64,000 nucleotides of DNA, taken from the NCBI RefSeq assembly GCF_007993865.1, contig NZ_VIUH01000001.1, positions 372,001 through 436,000 of the forward strand, written 5' to 3'. Below, piece by piece: positions 26,380-37,389 of the stretch (position 1 is the stretch's first letter; each line of letters opens with the position of its first letter). Position numbers and translations under genes: made by a program. The notes under the pieces were generated by a model that was given only the letters and a program-made list of their open reading frames with translations, made no database searches and was not told the DNA's origin. Source of the DNA: Pseudomonas sp. SJZ079 (lineage in GTDB: Bacteria; Pseudomonadota; Gammaproteobacteria; Pseudomonadales; Pseudomonadaceae).

Positions 26380-28743
26380 TTAGAACGTCTGACCGAGAGA
26401 GAATTGGAATACTTGGGTATCGGCATCGGCAGGCTTCACCACCGGCATTGCCAGGCTGAAGCTCAGCGGACCTAGGGCGGTGATCCAGGTCAGGCCGACA
26501 CCGACCGAACTGGCCAGATCACCGGGGTTGATGCTGCCGCAATCGGTCTGGGAGCGACCGCATGTGGTATCGAAGACATTACCGACATCCCAGAACAGTG
26601 CGGTACGCAGCGAACGCTGATCCTTGACGAACGGCAGCGGGAAGAGTAATTCCACGCCACCCTGAACCAGCACATTACCACCGAACGGCAGTGGGTCTTG
26701 ATCCGGATCCGCCAACGTACCTTTGTTGCCGGTCACCGCCTCACCGCGGCTTGGGGTGCTACGCGGACCCAGGCTGCTGTCCTCGAAGCCACGCACCGAG
26801 TTGAAGCCACCGGCATAGTAGTTCTCGTAGAACGGTAGTTCCTCGGTGGAACCATAGCTGTCGCCATAGCCCAGCTCCGTATGGAAACGCAGGGTGTAGT
26901 TATCGGTGATCGGTTTGAACACCTGGCCACGGTAGTCGACCTTGAAGAACGACAGATCGCTGCCCGGCACCGTAGACTCAAGCACCAGGCTCTGGGAATA
27001 TCCACGGTTGGCCATTACGCCGCGGTTCAGCGTCGACTCGGACCAGCCAACCGAGGCCTTGAGGTTCAGGTAGCTATCACCTTCGCGCTCAAGAAAGTTG
27101 AAGATCTCATCGACAGTGAACGCACCGGTGTTGATGGTGTCCTGCTGGACTGTCAGACCATAGGTCAGGCGCGCGGTCTCGCTGATCGGGTAACCGATGC
27201 TCAGCCCCGCCCCCAGACTGTCCACCGCAAAACTGGAAACCTGAGTATCCAGCTCATCGTAGTCGGTGGTGCGGTAGAAGGCGTTATAGCCCAGGCTGAC
27301 GCCGTCCGGCGTCCAGTAGGGGTCGACGAAGCCGAAGTTGTAGCGGCTCTGGAATTGGCTGCGGGTCAGGCCAACGCTGACCTTGTTGCCGGTGCCGAGA
27401 AAGTTGTTCTGGGTGATCGATCCACCCAAAATCAAACCGGCATTCTGCGCGAAACCGACACTGGCGGTAATCGAACCGGAAGCCTGTTCTTCAACGCTGT
27501 AGTTGACGTCAATCTGATCGTCGGTGCCCGGTACCTGCGGGGTTTCGACGTTGACTTCCTTGAAGAAGCCCAGACGCTCGAGACGGGTTTTCGATTGATC
27601 GATCAAGTAGGTCGAGGCCCAACCACCCTCCATCTGGCGCATCTCACGACGCAGCACTTCGTCTTCCGACTTGGTGTTACCACGGAAGTTGATGCGGTTG
27701 ACGTAGGCACGCTTACCGGGATCGACGAAGAAGGTGATCGATACCGTGTTGTCCTCATCATGGGCCTCCGGCACACCATTGACGTTGGCAAAGGTGTAGC
27801 CCTCGTTACCCAGGCGGCGGGTGATCAGCTCGGACGTGGTGGTCATCACCTTGCGCGAGAACACCTGCCCTTCCTTGGCCAGCAATAATGCCCTGACATC
27901 TTCCTCAGGCACCTTCAGGTCACCACTGAGGCGTACTTCGCGAACGGTGTATTTCTGCCCCTCGTCTACGTTGACGGTGATGTAGACGTGCTTCTTGTCC
28001 GGGGTAATGGAGACCTGGGTGGAGGAGATGTCCATGTTGATGTAGCCGCGATCCAGGTAATAGGAGCGCAGGCGTTCCAAGTCACCGGAGAGTTTCTCAC
28101 GGGCGTACTTGTCATCGTTCTTGAAGAAGGACAGCCAGTTACTGGTCTTCAACTCGAACAGGTCGATCAGGTCTTCGTCGGCGAAAACGCTATTGCCCAC
28201 CACGTTGATGTGTTGGATGGCCGCGACCGAGCCTTCGTTGATATTGATCTTCAGCGCCACGCGGTTGCGCGGCTGGGGAATCACTTCGGTTTCGATCTCC
28301 GCGGAGTAGCGGCCCTGGGCCACATACTGACGCTGCAGCTCGTTACGCACCCCTTCGAGGGTCGCACGCTGGAAGATTTCACCTTCTGCCAGACCAGATT
28401 GATTGAGGCCCTTGAGCAGGTCTTCGCTGGTAATGGCCTTGTTGCCATCGATCTCGATGCTGGAAATCGACGGGCGCTCGACTACGGTAATGACGAGTAC
28501 ATCGCCATCACGACCGAGCTGAATGTCTTGAAAGAATCCGGACTTGAACAGTTCGCGGGTGGCCTCGACCAAGGCGCGGTCGTCGGCTTGTTCACCGACG
28601 TTCAGCGGCAAGGCGCCGAACACGCTGCCCGCAGACACCCGCTGGAGGCCATTGACGCGAATATCGGAGATGGTGAAGGACTCGGCGTGAACTTCGGCGA
28701 TCATCAATGCGGCAAGCACCGCAGGTAGCAGCAGACGTTTCAT
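26380..28743 (-). CDS. bamA: Outer membrane protein assembly factor BamA
   Basis: BamA is the essential beta-barrel core of the BAM complex. The 787 residues comprise a signal peptide (cut near AEVHA), five POTRA domains (about 23-420) and a 16-strand barrel with the conserved loop-6 motif FNSVRGFEDSS and a C-terminal Phe in FQFSLGQTF. Its order with skp and the lpx genes is conserved and ties outer-membrane protein and lipid A production together. Confidence 0.98.
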   Translation of the reverse strand: MKRLLLPAVLAALMIAEVHAESFTISDIRVNGLQRVSAGSVFGALPLNVGEQADDRALVEATRELFKSGFFQDIQLGRDGDVLVITVVERPSISSIEIDGNKAITSEDLLKGLNQSGLAEGEIFQRATLEGVRNELQRQYVAQGRYSAEIETEVIPQPRNRVALKININEGSVAAIQHINVVGNSVFADEDLIDLFELKTSNWLSFFKNDDKYAREKLSGDLERLRSYYLDRGYINMDISSTQVSITPDKKHVYITVNVDEGQKYTVREVRLSGDLKVPEEDVRALLLAKEGQVFSRKVMTTTSELITRRLGNEGYTFANVNGVPEAHDEDNTVSITFFVDPGKRAYVNRINFRGNTKSEDEVLRREMRQMEGGWASTYLIDQSKTRLERLGFFKEVNVETPQVPGTDDQIDVNYSVEEQASGSITASVGFAQNAGLILGGSITQNNFLGTGNKVSVGLTRSQFQSRYNFGFVDPYWTPDGVSLGYNAFYRTTDYDELDTQVSSFAVDSLGAGLSIGYPISETARLTYGLTVQQDTINTGAFTVDEIFNFLEREGDSYLNLKASVGWSESTLNRGVMANRGYSQSLVLESTVPGSDLSFFKVDYRGQVFKPITDNYTLRFHTELGYGDSYGSTEELPFYENYYAGGFNSVRGFEDSSLGPRSTPSRGEAVTGNKGTLADPDQDPLPFGGNVLVQGGVELLFPLPFVKDQRSLRTALFWDVGNVFDTTCGRSQTDCGSINPGDLASSVGVGLTWITALGPLSFSLAMPVVKPADADTQVFQFSLGQTF

Positions 28744-28832
28744 GAAGTCCTTTCTTATTCCAGCTGACGATAAAAAATCTGCCGCTTAAGGCGACACTTT
28801 TTGTAAATGCTGAGAGCGTAATTCTGTAACGA

Positions 28833-30185
28833 TTACAGTCGACTCAAATCGTTGACCAAGGCCAGCAACATCACCCCGATCACCAAGCTGATGCCAATCT
28901 GCATCCCCCAACCTTGCACCCGCTCCGACAGTGGCCGCCCACGCGCCCACTCGATCAGGTAAAAAAGCAGATGCCCCCCATCTAACACAGGGATCGGCAA
29001 TAAATTGAGAACCCCCAAACTTATGCTCAAGTAGGCGAGGAAATTCAAAAAATCCCCGAAACCCGACTCAGCTGAAGCGCCCGCCACTTTAGCAATGGTT
29101 ATCGGCCCGCTCAAGTTTTTTACCGAGAGCTCACCGAAGAGCATTTTCTTCAACGAATCAAGGGTCAACACACTCATGGTCCAGGTGCGCCGGAACCCTT
29201 CAGCAACCGCCTCCAAAGGCCCGAAACTGACCTCGCGAAGCATCTCAGCCGGCCACTCGCCGCCCTGTACGCCAGCCCCCAGGTACCCACTGCGCGCCTC
29301 GCCCTCGCCACGCGCAGCCAGTTTCACCGGTACATCCAGCATCTGTTTGGCACGTTCGACCGTCAGGCTGACCGGCTTACCCGGCAACGCGCGCACCCGA
29401 TCGACCACCTGTTGCCAGTCGTCGAGCGCCTGTCCGTTCAACGCCACTAAGCGGTCGCCGACCTGCAAACCCGCCGCATGAGCGGGACCTTGCGGATCTA
29501 GCTGCGCCAAGATCGGCACCAAAGCTGGACGCCAAGGGCGGATACCCAGCGAGGCGATAGGGTCTGGCTCGTCGACACCCTTCAACCAATCGTTCAGCAC
29601 GATTTGTCGCGGGGAGTCCAGCGTAGAGCCCTGGTCGCGCACATTGACCAGCAAGGTGCCGCTCTCCCCCAAACGACGCACCAGCTGCAAATTAACCGCA
29701 GCCCACCCCGTGGTTGGCTCACCATTGACCGCAACGATCTCCTGCCCCGCCTGCAGCCCCGCTTCGGCGGCCAGACTGGCGCTCTCAACCGCGCCGATGA
29801 CCGGGCGAATCTGCTGGCTGCCGAGCATCGCTACCAGCCAGAAAAACGCCAATGCCAGCAGGAAGTTGGCCGCCGGCCCAGCGATCACGATGGCAATACG
29901 CTGACCCACGGTTTTGCGACTGAAGGCTTGATCCAACTGCTCAACCGGCACATCGCCTTCGCGCTCGTCGAGCATTTTGACGTAGCCACCCAGCGGGATC
30001 GCGGCGATCACAAACTCAGTGCCCTGCCGATCATGCCAGCGCAACAGTGGGGTGCCGAAACCGACCGAAAAACGCAGCACTTTCACGCCACAACGCCGCG
30101 CCACCCAGAAGTGACCGAACTCATGGAACGTGACCAGTACCCCCAGCGCAACCAGGGTGCCGACAATCATATACAGCGCACTCAT
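28833..30185 (-). CDS. rseP: Site-2 intramembrane protease RseP (MucP)
   Basis: RseP makes the second cut in the anti-sigma factor (MucA in Pseudomonas) and releases AlgU/sigma-E under envelope stress. The 450-residue protein has the zinc motif H21-E22-x-x-H25 in the first membrane helix, two PDZ domains (about 110-300) and the second active-site motif with Asp402 in LLPIPVLDGGHL. The start is the ATG at 30185 with GAGGAG upstream; a TTG one codon earlier is less likely. It is adjacent to bamA, whose folding failure would trigger it. Confidence 0.97.
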   Translation of the reverse strand: MSALYMIVGTLVALGVLVTFHEFGHFWVARRCGVKVLRFSVGFGTPLLRWHDRQGTEFVIAAIPLGGYVKMLDEREGDVPVEQLDQAFSRKTVGQRIAIVIAGPAANFLLALAFFWLVAMLGSQQIRPVIGAVESASLAAEAGLQAGQEIVAVNGEPTTGWAAVNLQLVRRLGESGTLLVNVRDQGSTLDSPRQIVLNDWLKGVDEPDPIASLGIRPWRPALVPILAQLDPQGPAHAAGLQVGDRLVALNGQALDDWQQVVDRVRALPGKPVSLTVERAKQMLDVPVKLAARGEGEARSGYLGAGVQGGEWPAEMLREVSFGPLEAVAEGFRRTWTMSVLTLDSLKKMLFGELSVKNLSGPITIAKVAGASAESGFGDFLNFLAYLSISLGVLNLLPIPVLDGGHLLFYLIEWARGRPLSERVQGWGMQIGISLVIGVMLLALVNDLSRL

Positions 30186-30203
30186 CAATCTTCTCCTCGT
30201 CGG

Positions 30204-31387
30204 CTATTCGCGACGACTCAGCCACTGCTCGGCAAGGGCGCGCGCCCGATGGTCAGCCGCCAGTACCGTATCCAGGCATTCGACCGCGACGGCAGCCTCG
30301 GTGTTCAGCACTGCATCGATGATACTCGCGATCTCGGGAAAGCGGATGCGCCGCTCAAGAAAGGCCGCCACCGCCACTTCATTGGCCGCATTGAGCATGG
30401 CCGGCGCGGTCCCACTCGCCTCCGCCGCCTGACGCGCCAGACGCAGACAAGGAAAACGCTGCTCGTCCGGCGCCTGAAAGTCCAAGCGCGCAATGGCGAA
30501 CAAATCCAACGGTGCAACGCCCGAATCGATCCGCTGCGGCCAGGCCAAGGCATGACTGATCGGCGTACGCATATCCGGATTGCCCAACTGCGCCAACACC
30601 GAACCATCGACATAATCGACCAGCGAATGGATCACGCTTTGCGGATGAATCACCACCTCGACCTGAGCCGGCCGGGCGTCGAACAACCAACAGGCCTCAA
30701 TCAACTCGAGCCCCTTGTTCATCATGCTCGCCGAATCCACCGAGATCTTGCGCCCCATCGACCAATTGGGATGGGCGCAGGCCTGCTCGGGCGTGACCTC
30801 GGCCAACTGCTCCAGCGGGGTTTCGCGAAACGGGCCACCGGAGGCGGTCAACAAGATCCGCCGCACCCCGACGGATTGCAGACCACGCGCATAGTCACCG
30901 GGCAAACACTGGAAGATGGCGTTGTGCTCGCTATCGATTGGCAGCAGCACAGCACCATGTTTGCGTACCGCCTGGATAAACAGTGCGCCGGACATCACCA
31001 GCGCCTCTTTATTCGCCAGCAGGACCTTTTTGCCTGCCTCGACGGCAGCCAGGGTCGGCTTGAGCCCTGCAGCGCCGACGATAGCCGCCATCACCGCATC
31101 CACCTCGGGATGCGCGGCCACCTCACAAAGCCCCTGCTCACCGAACAGCACCTGGGTTGTCAGGCCCGCCGCATGCAGCCCACCCTGCAGCTGGCGCGCC
31201 GCCTGGGCATCCTGCGCCACCGCAAAACGCGGACGGTAAACCATGCACAGCGCCTCCAGCTCAGCCAGACGACTGAAGCCAGACAAGGCGAAAACACTAT
31301 AGCGCTGAGGGTGACGTGCGATGACATCCAGGGTGCTCAGGCCGATCGAGCCGGTCGCCCCCAGCACCGTGATCTGCTGTAACTGAC

Positions 31388-31391
<4 letters not shown>
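30204..31391 (-). CDS. dxr: 1-deoxy-D-xylulose 5-phosphate reductoisomerase
   Basis: Dxr makes MEP from DXP with NADPH, the committed step of the isoprenoid pathway and target of fosmidomycin. The 395 residues carry the nucleotide motif [16 protein letters not shown], the [13 protein letters not shown] segment and the substrate loop [18 protein letters not shown]. The start is GTG at 31391, fused to the cdsA stop as GTGA; the frame runs open upstream but is not conserved. Confidence 0.96.
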
Positions 31392-32202
<811 letters not shown>

Positions 32203-32203
<1 letters not shown>

Positions 32204-32958
32204 TAAGCACGCGCCTCGGCTTCGACCTGTTCACTGGTTTTGCCAAAGCGCCGCTGGCGCTTGGCGAAGTCCGCCAGCGCCTTGCGCATGGCGTCGTGCT
32301 TGAAATCCGGCCAGAGCAGGTCGGAGAAATACAGCTCGCTGTAGGCCAGCTGCCACAACAGGAAATTACTGATGCGATGCTCGCCACCGGTGCGAATGCA
32401 CAAATCCGGTAACGGCAGATCACCCGTCGCCAAGCAGCCTTGCAGCAACTCAGGCGTTATATCTTCAGGCCGCAAATGCCCACCCTGAACCTCGCGTGCC
32501 AGGCGCTGCGCGGCCTGAGCGATATCCCACTGGCCGCCGTAGTTGGCCGCGATCTGCAGCACAAAACGCCTGTCCCCAGCGGTCTGCGCCTCGGCGTCAC
32601 GCATGGCCGCCTGCAATTCCGGATGAAAACGCGAGCGATCTCCGATGATACGCAAGCTGATGTCGTTGTCATTCAGCCGTTTGGCTTCGCGACGTAGCGC
32701 GCCAAGGAATAGCTCCATCAGCGCGCCGACCTCTTCCGCCGGTCGCTGCCAGTTTTCGCTGGAGAAGGCGAACAGGGTCAGCACCTCGACCCCAGCCTCG
32801 GCACACACCTCAATCACCGCGCGCACCGCATCGACGCCCGCTTTATGCCCGGCGACGCCTGGCAACAGACGCTTTCTCGCCCAGCGGTTGTTGCCGTCCA
32901 TGATGACCGCCACATGCCGCGGAACGGCCGGCTTGGCCTTCTTCACTGATTTTTCCAT
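32203..32958 (-). CDS. uppS: Undecaprenyl diphosphate synthase
   Basis: UppS extends farnesyl diphosphate in cis to the C55 carrier used for peptidoglycan and O-antigen. The 251 residues show the catalytic Asp in VAVIMDGNNRWARKR, the FAFSSENWQRP segment, and the C-terminal RTGGEHRISNFLLWQLAYSE. The isoprenoid precursors come from dxr, ispD and ispF, and the carrier recycling candidate DUF368 is also in the window. Confidence 0.97.
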
Positions 32959-32978
32959 GGCAGAAAGACTGGCGGCCG

Positions 32979-33536
32979 TCAGACGGCCATCAGATCCGCT
33001 TCTTTCTGCTTCACCGCCACTTCGATCTCCGCGACGAACTTGTCGGTCAGCTTTTGCACCTCATCTGCGGCGCGACGCTCTTCGTCTTCGCTGATTTCCT
33101 TCTCTTTGACCAGATCTTTCAGCTGGCTCAACGCATCACGACGGATATTGCGCACCGCCACGCGGGCATCTTCCGCCGCATCGCGCGCCTGCTTGGTGAA
33201 GCCCTTACGGGTCTCCTCGGTCAGCGCCGGCATGGAGATCAGCAGCAGCTCGCCCAGGTTGGTCGGATTGAAGCCCAGACCAGCACTCTGGATGGCCTTA
33301 TCAACGGCAGCCAGCATGTTGCGCTCGAACGCCACAACCTGCAGGGTGCGGGAGTCCTTGACGGTCACGCTGGCAACCTGATTCAAGGGCGTATCGGCAC
33401 CGTAGTAAGGCACCATCACCCCACCCAGAATGCTCGGGTGCGCCTGACCGGTACGGATACGACTGAACGCATGGGCCAGCGATTCCAGGCTTTTCTGCAT
33501 ACGCGCCTGGGCGTCTTTCTTGATCTCGTTGATCAT
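32979..33536 (-). CDS. frr: Ribosome recycling factor
   Basis: RRF with EF-G splits post-termination ribosomes. The 185 residues show the three-helix domain and the conserved ALSRIRTG-type segment ([16 protein letters not shown]), then the small beta domain ([16 protein letters not shown]). It overlaps pyrH by 4 nt and lies 20 nt before uppS. Confidence 0.97.
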   Translation of the reverse strand: MINEIKKDAQARMQKSLESLAHAFSRIRTGQAHPSILGGVMVPYYGADTPLNQVASVTVKDSRTLQVVAFERNMLAAVDKAIQSAGLGFNPTNLGELLLISMPALTEETRKGFTKQARDAAEDARVAVRNIRRDALSQLKDLVKEKEISEDEERRAADEVQKLTDKFVAEIEVAVKQKEADLMAV

Positions 33537-34276
33537 TCTTCACCTTCCTCGATCAGAGTACCTTCGGCGCCACCCACTACAACATTCAGCAGGGCGCCAG
33601 GTTTATTCATATTGAACACACGCAGCGGCATCTTGTGGTCGCGGCACAGGCAGATGGCCGTCAGGTCCATCACGCCCAGCTTGCGATCAAGCACTTCATC
33701 GTAGGTCAGACGGTCGAACTTCTCCGCATGCGGATCCTTGAACGGATCGGCAGTGTATACACCATCAACCTTGGTCGCCTTCAACACCACATCGGCATCG
33801 ATTTCGATGGCCCGCAGACATGCCGCGGAGTCGGTAGTAAAGAAGGGATTACCAGTGCCAGCGGCGAAAATCACCACCTCACCGGTTTTCAGATGACGCA
33901 AGGCCTTGCGTCGGTCGTAGTGGTCGGTCACACCCACCATGGAGATGGCCGACATGACGATCGCCGGGATATTCGAACGCTCCAGCGCATCGCGCATCGC
34001 CAGGGCATTCATCACCGTCGCCAGCATACCCATGTGATCGCCAGTAACCCGATCCATGCCCGCCGCACTCAATGCCGCACCACGGAACAAGTTGCCGCCA
34101 CCGATCACCAAGCCTACCTGAACACCGATGCCAACCAACTGGCCAACTTCCAGCGCCATGCGGTCGAGCACTTTGGGGTCGATACCAAAGTCTTCCGAGC
34201 CCATCAAGGCCTCGCCGCTAAGCTTGAGTAGAATGCGCTTGTAACGCGGTTGACGACCACTCACCTGCTGAGCCAT
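33533..34276 (-). CDS. pyrH: Uridylate kinase
   Basis: PyrH phosphorylates UMP to UDP and is regulated by GTP and UTP. The 247 residues show the amino-acid-kinase fold with [24 protein letters not shown] and the UTP/UMP-contact segment [17 protein letters not shown]. The start at 34276 has GGAGAG at good spacing; 17 further open codons upstream are not conserved. Confidence 0.97.
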   Translation of the reverse strand: MAQQVSGRQPRYKRILLKLSGEALMGSEDFGIDPKVLDRMALEVGQLVGIGVQVGLVIGGGNLFRGAALSAAGMDRVTGDHMGMLATVMNALAMRDALERSNIPAIVMSAISMVGVTDHYDRRKALRHLKTGEVVIFAAGTGNPFFTTDSAACLRAIEIDADVVLKATKVDGVYTADPFKDPHAEKFDRLTYDEVLDRKLGVMDLTAICLCRDHKMPLRVFNMNKPGALLNVVVGGAEGTLIEEGEE

Positions 34277-34404
34277 TACCAGTCTCTCCTGCAGCGGTTG
34301 AATTCTGCGCGGGCTGATCGCCCGCAATTATCGAGTGTTTCGACAACGCTCTTGACTGTGGGTGCCACCCGACACTCACCGCCAACAAACTGCCACCCTA
34401 GTTC

Positions 34405-34442
34405 GACAAAGAGGCCGCACGCATACGCGGGCAGCCTCTTCG
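34405..34442 (-). terminator. Hairpin between tsf and pyrH
   Basis: GAGGCCGCACGCATACGCGGGCAGCCTC folds with AGAGGC/GCCTCT outer arms and an inner GCG/CGC pairing. On the minus strand it is followed by TTTGTCG. It sits soon after the tsf stop in a 188-nt gap and is a probable partial terminator. Confidence 0.55.
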
Positions 34443-34464
34443 GGGCGACAGAATTGAATCCGTC

Positions 34465-35334
34465 TTACTGCTTGCTGGCAGCCAGTTGCGCAGCGACTTC
34501 TTCAGCGAAGTTGTCGACTGGCTTCTCGATGCCTTCGCCTACCTGGAAGCGGGTGAAGGAAACGATTTCTGCGCCAGCTTTCTTGGCCAGTGCACCGACC
34601 TTGATTTCCGGATCCTTGACGAAGGCCTGCTCAACCAGACTGGCTTCGGCGAGGAACTTCTGGATGCGGCCGCCAACCATCTTCTCGACGATTTCTGCCG
34701 GTTTGCCTTTGATCTTGTCTTCGTTGAGGCTCATGAACACGGCTTTCTCGCGCTCGATGGCTTCTGCGGAAACCTCCGAAGGCAACAGGAACTCCGGGTT
34801 GCTGGCAGCCACGTGCATGGCGATATCTTTGGCCAGATCAGCGTCACCGCCCTTCAGGACCACGACCACACCGATCTTGTTACCGTGCAGATAAGCATTG
34901 ACCACGTCGCCTTCGAGACGAGCCAGGCGGCGGATATTGACGTTCTCGCCAACTTTGGCCACCAGCGCTTCACGAGCAGGCTCCTGAGCGGCGATCAGCG
35001 GAGCTGCGTCGGTCAGTTTGTCGGCGAAGGCTTTTTCAATGCTGGCATTGACGAAGTTCTTGAAGTCGTCTTGCAGAGCCAGGAAGTCAGTTTGCGAGTT
35101 GACTTCCAGGATCACGGCCGACTTGCCATCTTCGGCAACTTTCACACCGATGGCGCCTTCAGCAGCAACGTTGCCTGCTTTTTTAGCGGCCTTGATCGCA
35201 CCGGAAGCACGCATGTCATCAATGGCTTGCTCGATGTCGCCGCCGGCCTTGGTCAAGGCCTTTTTGCAATCCATCATGCCTTCGCCGGTACGCTCGCGCA
35301 GTTCTTTGACCAACGCTGCAGTAATCTCTGCCAT
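34465..35334 (-). CDS. tsf: Translation elongation factor Ts
   Basis: EF-Ts recharges EF-Tu with GTP. The 289 residues begin with the UBA-like domain [25 protein letters not shown] helix and carry the nucleotide-exchange motif in [10 protein letters not shown] (TDFV family motif). The conserved start is 35334; the frame is open further upstream without homology. It follows rpsB, the universal partner gene. Confidence 0.97.
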   Translation of the reverse strand: MAEITAALVKELRERTGEGMMDCKKALTKAGGDIEQAIDDMRASGAIKAAKKAGNVAAEGAIGVKVAEDGKSAVILEVNSQTDFLALQDDFKNFVNASIEKAFADKLTDAAPLIAAQEPAREALVAKVGENVNIRRLARLEGDVVNAYLHGNKIGVVVVLKGGDADLAKDIAMHVAASNPEFLLPSEVSAEAIEREKAVFMSLNEDKIKGKPAEIVEKMVGGRIQKFLAEASLVEQAFVKDPEIKVGALAKKAGAEIVSFTRFQVGEGIEKPVDNFAEEVAAQLAASKQ

Positions 35335-35459
35335 TTCAAATTCCTCTTGGAGTAGGTTGTTAACCATTCCACCCGCAAAACGGGCGCTCAATTCTTAACG
35401 CATTGCCGGCAATTAACAGGGCCGCTTGAAGCTGCAGCACGGCAATGGTTTTCAAGGTG

Positions 35460-35488
35460 GCAAAAAGGGGGCAAAGCCCCCTTTTTGC
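35460..35488 (-). terminator. Perfect hairpin in the rpsB-tsf gap
   Basis: GCAAAAAGGGGGC and GCCCCCTTTTTGC are perfect 13-bp arms around a 3-nt loop. The T-run is part of the stem on the transcript side. Placed 30 nt after rpsB and 126 nt before tsf, it fits the attenuator known between these genes in E. coli, which lets S2 and EF-Ts be made in different amounts. Confidence 0.85.
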
Positions 35489-35517
35489 GAACTAAGCAAA
35501 CGCTAAGAGCGTTTCAC

Positions 35518-36261
35518 TCAGCCTTCAGCAGCTTCTGCAGCCGGGGCTTGCTCGACGAATTCGTCGGTGCCGCCGCCAGTGTTGCTGCGACCACGCACGA
35601 TGGCGTCAGCCATGGCACCCATGTACAGCTGGATAGCGCGGATGGCGTCGTCGTTACCTGGAATGATGTAATCGATGCCTTCTGGGCTGCTGTTGGTATC
35701 AACCACACCAATAACCGGAATACCCAGCTTGTTGGCTTCGGTGATAGCAATGCGCTCGTGGTCAACGTCGATTACGAACATGGCGTCTGGCAGACCGCCC
35801 ATGTCCTTGATACCACCCAGGCTACGATCCAGCTTTTCCAGATCGCGGGTGCGCATCAGGGCTTCTTTCTTGGTCAGCTTGGTGAAAGTGCCGTCCTGGG
35901 ACTGAACTTCCAGATCACGCAGACGCTTGATCGAGGCGCGGATGGTTTTGTAGTTGGTCAGCATGCCGCCCAACCAGCGATGATCGACGAACGGCGAGCC
36001 ACAACGAGCCGCTTCTTCGCGAACGATCTTGCCAGCGGAACGCTTGGTGCCAACGAACAGAATCTTGTTCTTACCGGCAGCCAGCTTCTCAACGAAAGAC
36101 AGCGCTTCGTTGAACATCGGCAGGGTTTTTTCAAGGTTGATGATGTGAATCTTGTTACGCGCGCCGAAAATGTACTTACCCATTTTCGGGTTCCAGTAAC
36201 GGGTCTGGTGACCGAAGTGCACACCGGCCTTCAGCATATCGCGCATATTGACTTGGGACAT
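35518..36261 (-). CDS. rpsB: 30S ribosomal protein S2
   Basis: S2 joins the 30S subunit late and is needed with S1 for initiation. The 247 residues begin [20 protein letters not shown] and include [14 protein letters not shown] and the [14 protein letters not shown] segment, all family marks. It starts the rpsB-tsf transcript, divergent from map. Confidence 0.98.
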   Translation of the reverse strand: MSQVNMRDMLKAGVHFGHQTRYWNPKMGKYIFGARNKIHIINLEKTLPMFNEALSFVEKLAAGKNKILFVGTKRSAGKIVREEAARCGSPFVDHRWLGGMLTNYKTIRASIKRLRDLEVQSQDGTFTKLTKKEALMRTRDLEKLDRSLGGIKDMGGLPDAMFVIDVDHERIAITEANKLGIPVIGVVDTNSSPEGIDYIIPGNDDAIRAIQLYMGAMADAIVRGRSNTGGGTDEFVEQAPAAEAAEG

Positions 36262-36420
36262 GATAGTTCCTTAATAAGTCGGGTTAGGCCTCCACGCGTC
36301 CCAATCTCCAACCCTTGCGGGCACCCAGGAAACTGTGTCGACACGTGTGCGGATTTAAGCTTCAGGGCAGACAGCCCGTAAAGCGGCGCGTTTTATACCA
36401 TAAAGTCCCACCTCAGGCTA
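36262..36420 (-). promoter_or_regulatory. rpsB: rpsB promoter and leader
   Basis: On the minus strand GGTATAAAACG at about 36399-36389 is a good -10 box about 130 nt before the rpsB start, giving a long leader. In gammaproteobacteria the rpsB leader is an S2-binding autoregulatory RNA; length and position here fit that, but I cannot confirm its fold. The same 292-nt gap carries the map promoter on the other strand. Confidence 0.55.
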
Positions 36421-36553
36421 CAGGCAATCCACAGCGCGCTGTCGCCCGGGCCTGGGCTGAACGCCTTTGGCGTGCCGCTGCCAGCCGCCTTCTCTGGTAG
36501 AATCAGAACTTTGTCAATTTCACCTTGCGCCGCTGAGCGCCGAGAGAGCCCGC

Positions 36554-37336
36554 ATGACCGTCACAATCAAGACGCCTGAGGAAATCGAAAAAATGCGTGT
36601 AGCCGGTCGCCTGGCTGCCGATGTGCTGGAAATGATCGGCGAACACGTCAAGCCCGGCGTCACCACCGAAGAGCTGGATCGCATTTGTCACGACTATATA
36701 GTCAATGAGCAGAAGGCCATCCCTGCGCCGCTCAACTACAAAGGCTTCCCCAAGTCGATCTGCACCTCGATCAACCACGTGGTCTGCCATGGCATCCCCA
36801 ACGAGAAGCCACTGAAAGACGGTGACGTGCTGAATATCGACATCACCGTGATCAAGGATGGTTACCACGGCGACACCAGCAAGATGTTCATGGTCGGCAA
36901 GGTAGCCGAGTGGGCCGAGCGCCTGGCAAAAGTCACTCAAGAGTGCATGTACAAAGGTATTCAGATCGTGCGCCCGGGTACGCGTTTGGGCGACATCGGC
37001 GAAGTGATCCAGAAGCACGCCGAGAAGAACGGTTTCTCCGTGGTGCGCGAATACTGTGGCCACGGCATCGGTGCGGTGTTCCACGAAGAGCCGCAGGTGC
37101 TGCACTACGGCCGCGCCGGCACTGGCATGGAACTGAAAGAAGGCATGACCTTCACCATCGAACCGATGATCAACCAGGGCCGTGCGGAAACCCGCCTGCT
37201 CGGTGATGGCTGGACCGCGATCACCAAGGACCGCAAGCTCTCGGCGCAGTGGGAGCACACCATCCTGGTGACTGCCGACGGTTACGAAATTTTCACCCTG
37301 CGCAGTGACGACAGCATCCCGCGCACCTCGGCCTGA
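36554..37336 (+). CDS. map: Methionine aminopeptidase, type I
   Basis: Map removes the initiator methionine from nascent proteins. The 260 residues have the pita-bread fold with metal ligands in [40 protein letters not shown] and SAQWEHT. The start at 36554 follows GAGAGAGCC and begins the conserved [15 protein letters not shown]; an upstream extension is not supported. Confidence 0.97.
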   Translation: MTVTIKTPEEIEKMRVAGRLAADVLEMIGEHVKPGVTTEELDRICHDYIVNEQKAIPAPLNYKGFPKSICTSINHVVCHGIPNEKPLKDGDVLNIDITVIKDGYHGDTSKMFMVGKVAEWAERLAKVTQECMYKGIQIVRPGTRLGDIGEVIQKHAEKNGFSVVREYCGHGIGAVFHEEPQVLHYGRAGTGMELKEGMTFTIEPMINQGRAETRLLGDGWTAITKDRKLSAQWEHTILVTADGYEIFTLRSDDSIPRTSA

Positions 37337-37389
37337 CCGGCCCAGCGTCGCCATTGCCCTGTACTCGCTCTATTAAAGAAGGCTGCTGC

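Noticed and set aside
26334..26426. A longer Skp reading back into bamA
   Set aside because: The GTG at 26333 with GGAG upstream gives a proper signal peptide; the extension would destroy it.
29604..31382. A 592-codon frame opposite rseP and dxr
   Set aside because: Arg/Gln/His-rich antisense shadow of two well-conserved enzymes.
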